DNA of 64,000 bases from an uncultured Butyricicoccus sp. (GTDB lineage: Bacteria > Bacillota > Clostridia > Oscillospirales > Butyricicoccaceae). The position numbers and the translations under genes are program-made. The stretch spans positions 1-64,000 of the forward strand of contig CALWUF010000010.1 in assembly GCA_944384655.1 (NCBI GenBank), in the 5' to 3' direction. Positions 63,788-64,000 of the stretch are shown here, in pieces. Every line of letters begins with the position of its first letter. Position 1 is the stretch's first letter. The notes under the pieces were generated by a model, which did no database searches, was not told the origin of the DNA, and was given only the letters and a program-made list of their open reading frames with translations.

Positions 63788-64000
63788 GTGCCGAGAAAGC
63801 CAAACGAGAGCGGCGTACCGGAGCGGAGCGGCTCGGTTGCCGGAATGGAAGATAACCTGAAAAAGGCTGTTGCGGAAATGCTGGTGTTGTTTCTGCTGAA
63901 CGAGCGCGACATGTATATTGGAGAAATTCCGGAGGAGCTCAACCGCCGCAGCGGCGGCAAATTTCAGATTGTGTTCCCGTATTCGATTATTTACCGGATG
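63788..64000 (+). CDS. PadR-family regulator, cut by the window end
   Basis: First 71 codons of a PadR-type winged-helix regulator. The segment EDNLKKAVAEMLVLFLLNE followed by GEIPEELNRRSGG and FPYSIIYRM is typical of the family's N-terminal helix and wing. The start is GTG at 63788 after AAGGTGG. The remaining sequence lies outside the window. Targets are often neighbouring transporter genes. Confidence 0.8.
   Translation, partial: MPRKPNESGVPERSGSVAGMEDNLKKAVAEMLVLFLLNERDMYIGEIPEELNRRSGGKFQIVFPYSIIYRM

Overview
The window reads as a chromosomal segment of a spore-forming, mid-GC Clostridia member, most likely of the Oscillospirales and perhaps close to Butyricicoccaceae (inference). The grounds are an intact sigma-K gene, ylbJ, yqfC-yqfD and a dacF-like gene, a uvrC-rsmD-coaD block leading into the division and cell-wall (dcw) cluster, a DNPR-type (meso-DAP) MurE, a T-box-controlled ilv operon and consistent GGAGG ribosome sites. 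I found no phage, transposase, CRISPR, tRNA or rRNA.

Layout. 0-10.9 kb is metabolic and regulatory: an XRE regulator, a MocA-like nucleotidyltransferase with convergent YqeC (molybdenum hydroxylase maturation), a lactonase-fold protein, ATP-type PEP carboxykinase with a long structured leader, a PflX-like radical SAM protein, adenine deaminase, a HAD phosphatase, and a P-II-like/DUF1538 membrane protein pair. 11-14.7 kb holds sigma-K and a Crp/Fnr regulator divergent from a flavin-binding protein and the hybrid-cluster protein. 14.8-18 kb carries a D,D-carboxypeptidase, a Cys-rich protein and YlbJ on the minus strand. From 18 to 26.2 kb runs yqfC-yqfD-phoH-ybeY-dgkA-era-recO-DUF1648-mutS2. 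At 26.4 kb there is an HPr-like protein with Tyr at position 15, then uvrC-rsmD-coaD and a coiled-coil protein. 30.5-43.9 kb is the dcw cluster (mraZ-rsmH-ftsL-pbp-murE-murF-mraY-ftsW-murG-ftsQ-ftsZ), which lacks murD, murC, murB and ftsA. 44-57 kb is mixed: CorA, MATE, a Ser/Thr kinase fused to leucine-rich repeats with AlkD, thioesterase, GlgB, MtaB, a degenerate HPr-like protein, a DacF-like carboxypeptidase, a tiny P-loop protein and DUF4363/DUF421. 57.2-62.7 kb is ilvB-ilvN-ilvC-ilvD behind a T-box. The window ends with a secreted protein and a truncated PadR regulator.

How the genes work together. The phoH-ybeY-era-recO-mutS2 run is RNA/DNA housekeeping. The dcw run makes lipid II and builds the divisome. 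The ilv genes form the valine/isoleucine pathway, with acetolactate synthase behind the T-box and ketol-acid reductoisomerase with an extra promoter of its own. Two HPr-fold proteins without the phosphoryl-accepting His suggest regulatory rather than transport roles. The most interesting items are the P-II/DUF1538 pair, the kinase-LRR fusion overlapping alkD, a perfect 32-bp LexA-like palindrome before mraZ, and the pckA leader, which combines a promoter, an operator-like palindrome and a terminator-like hairpin.
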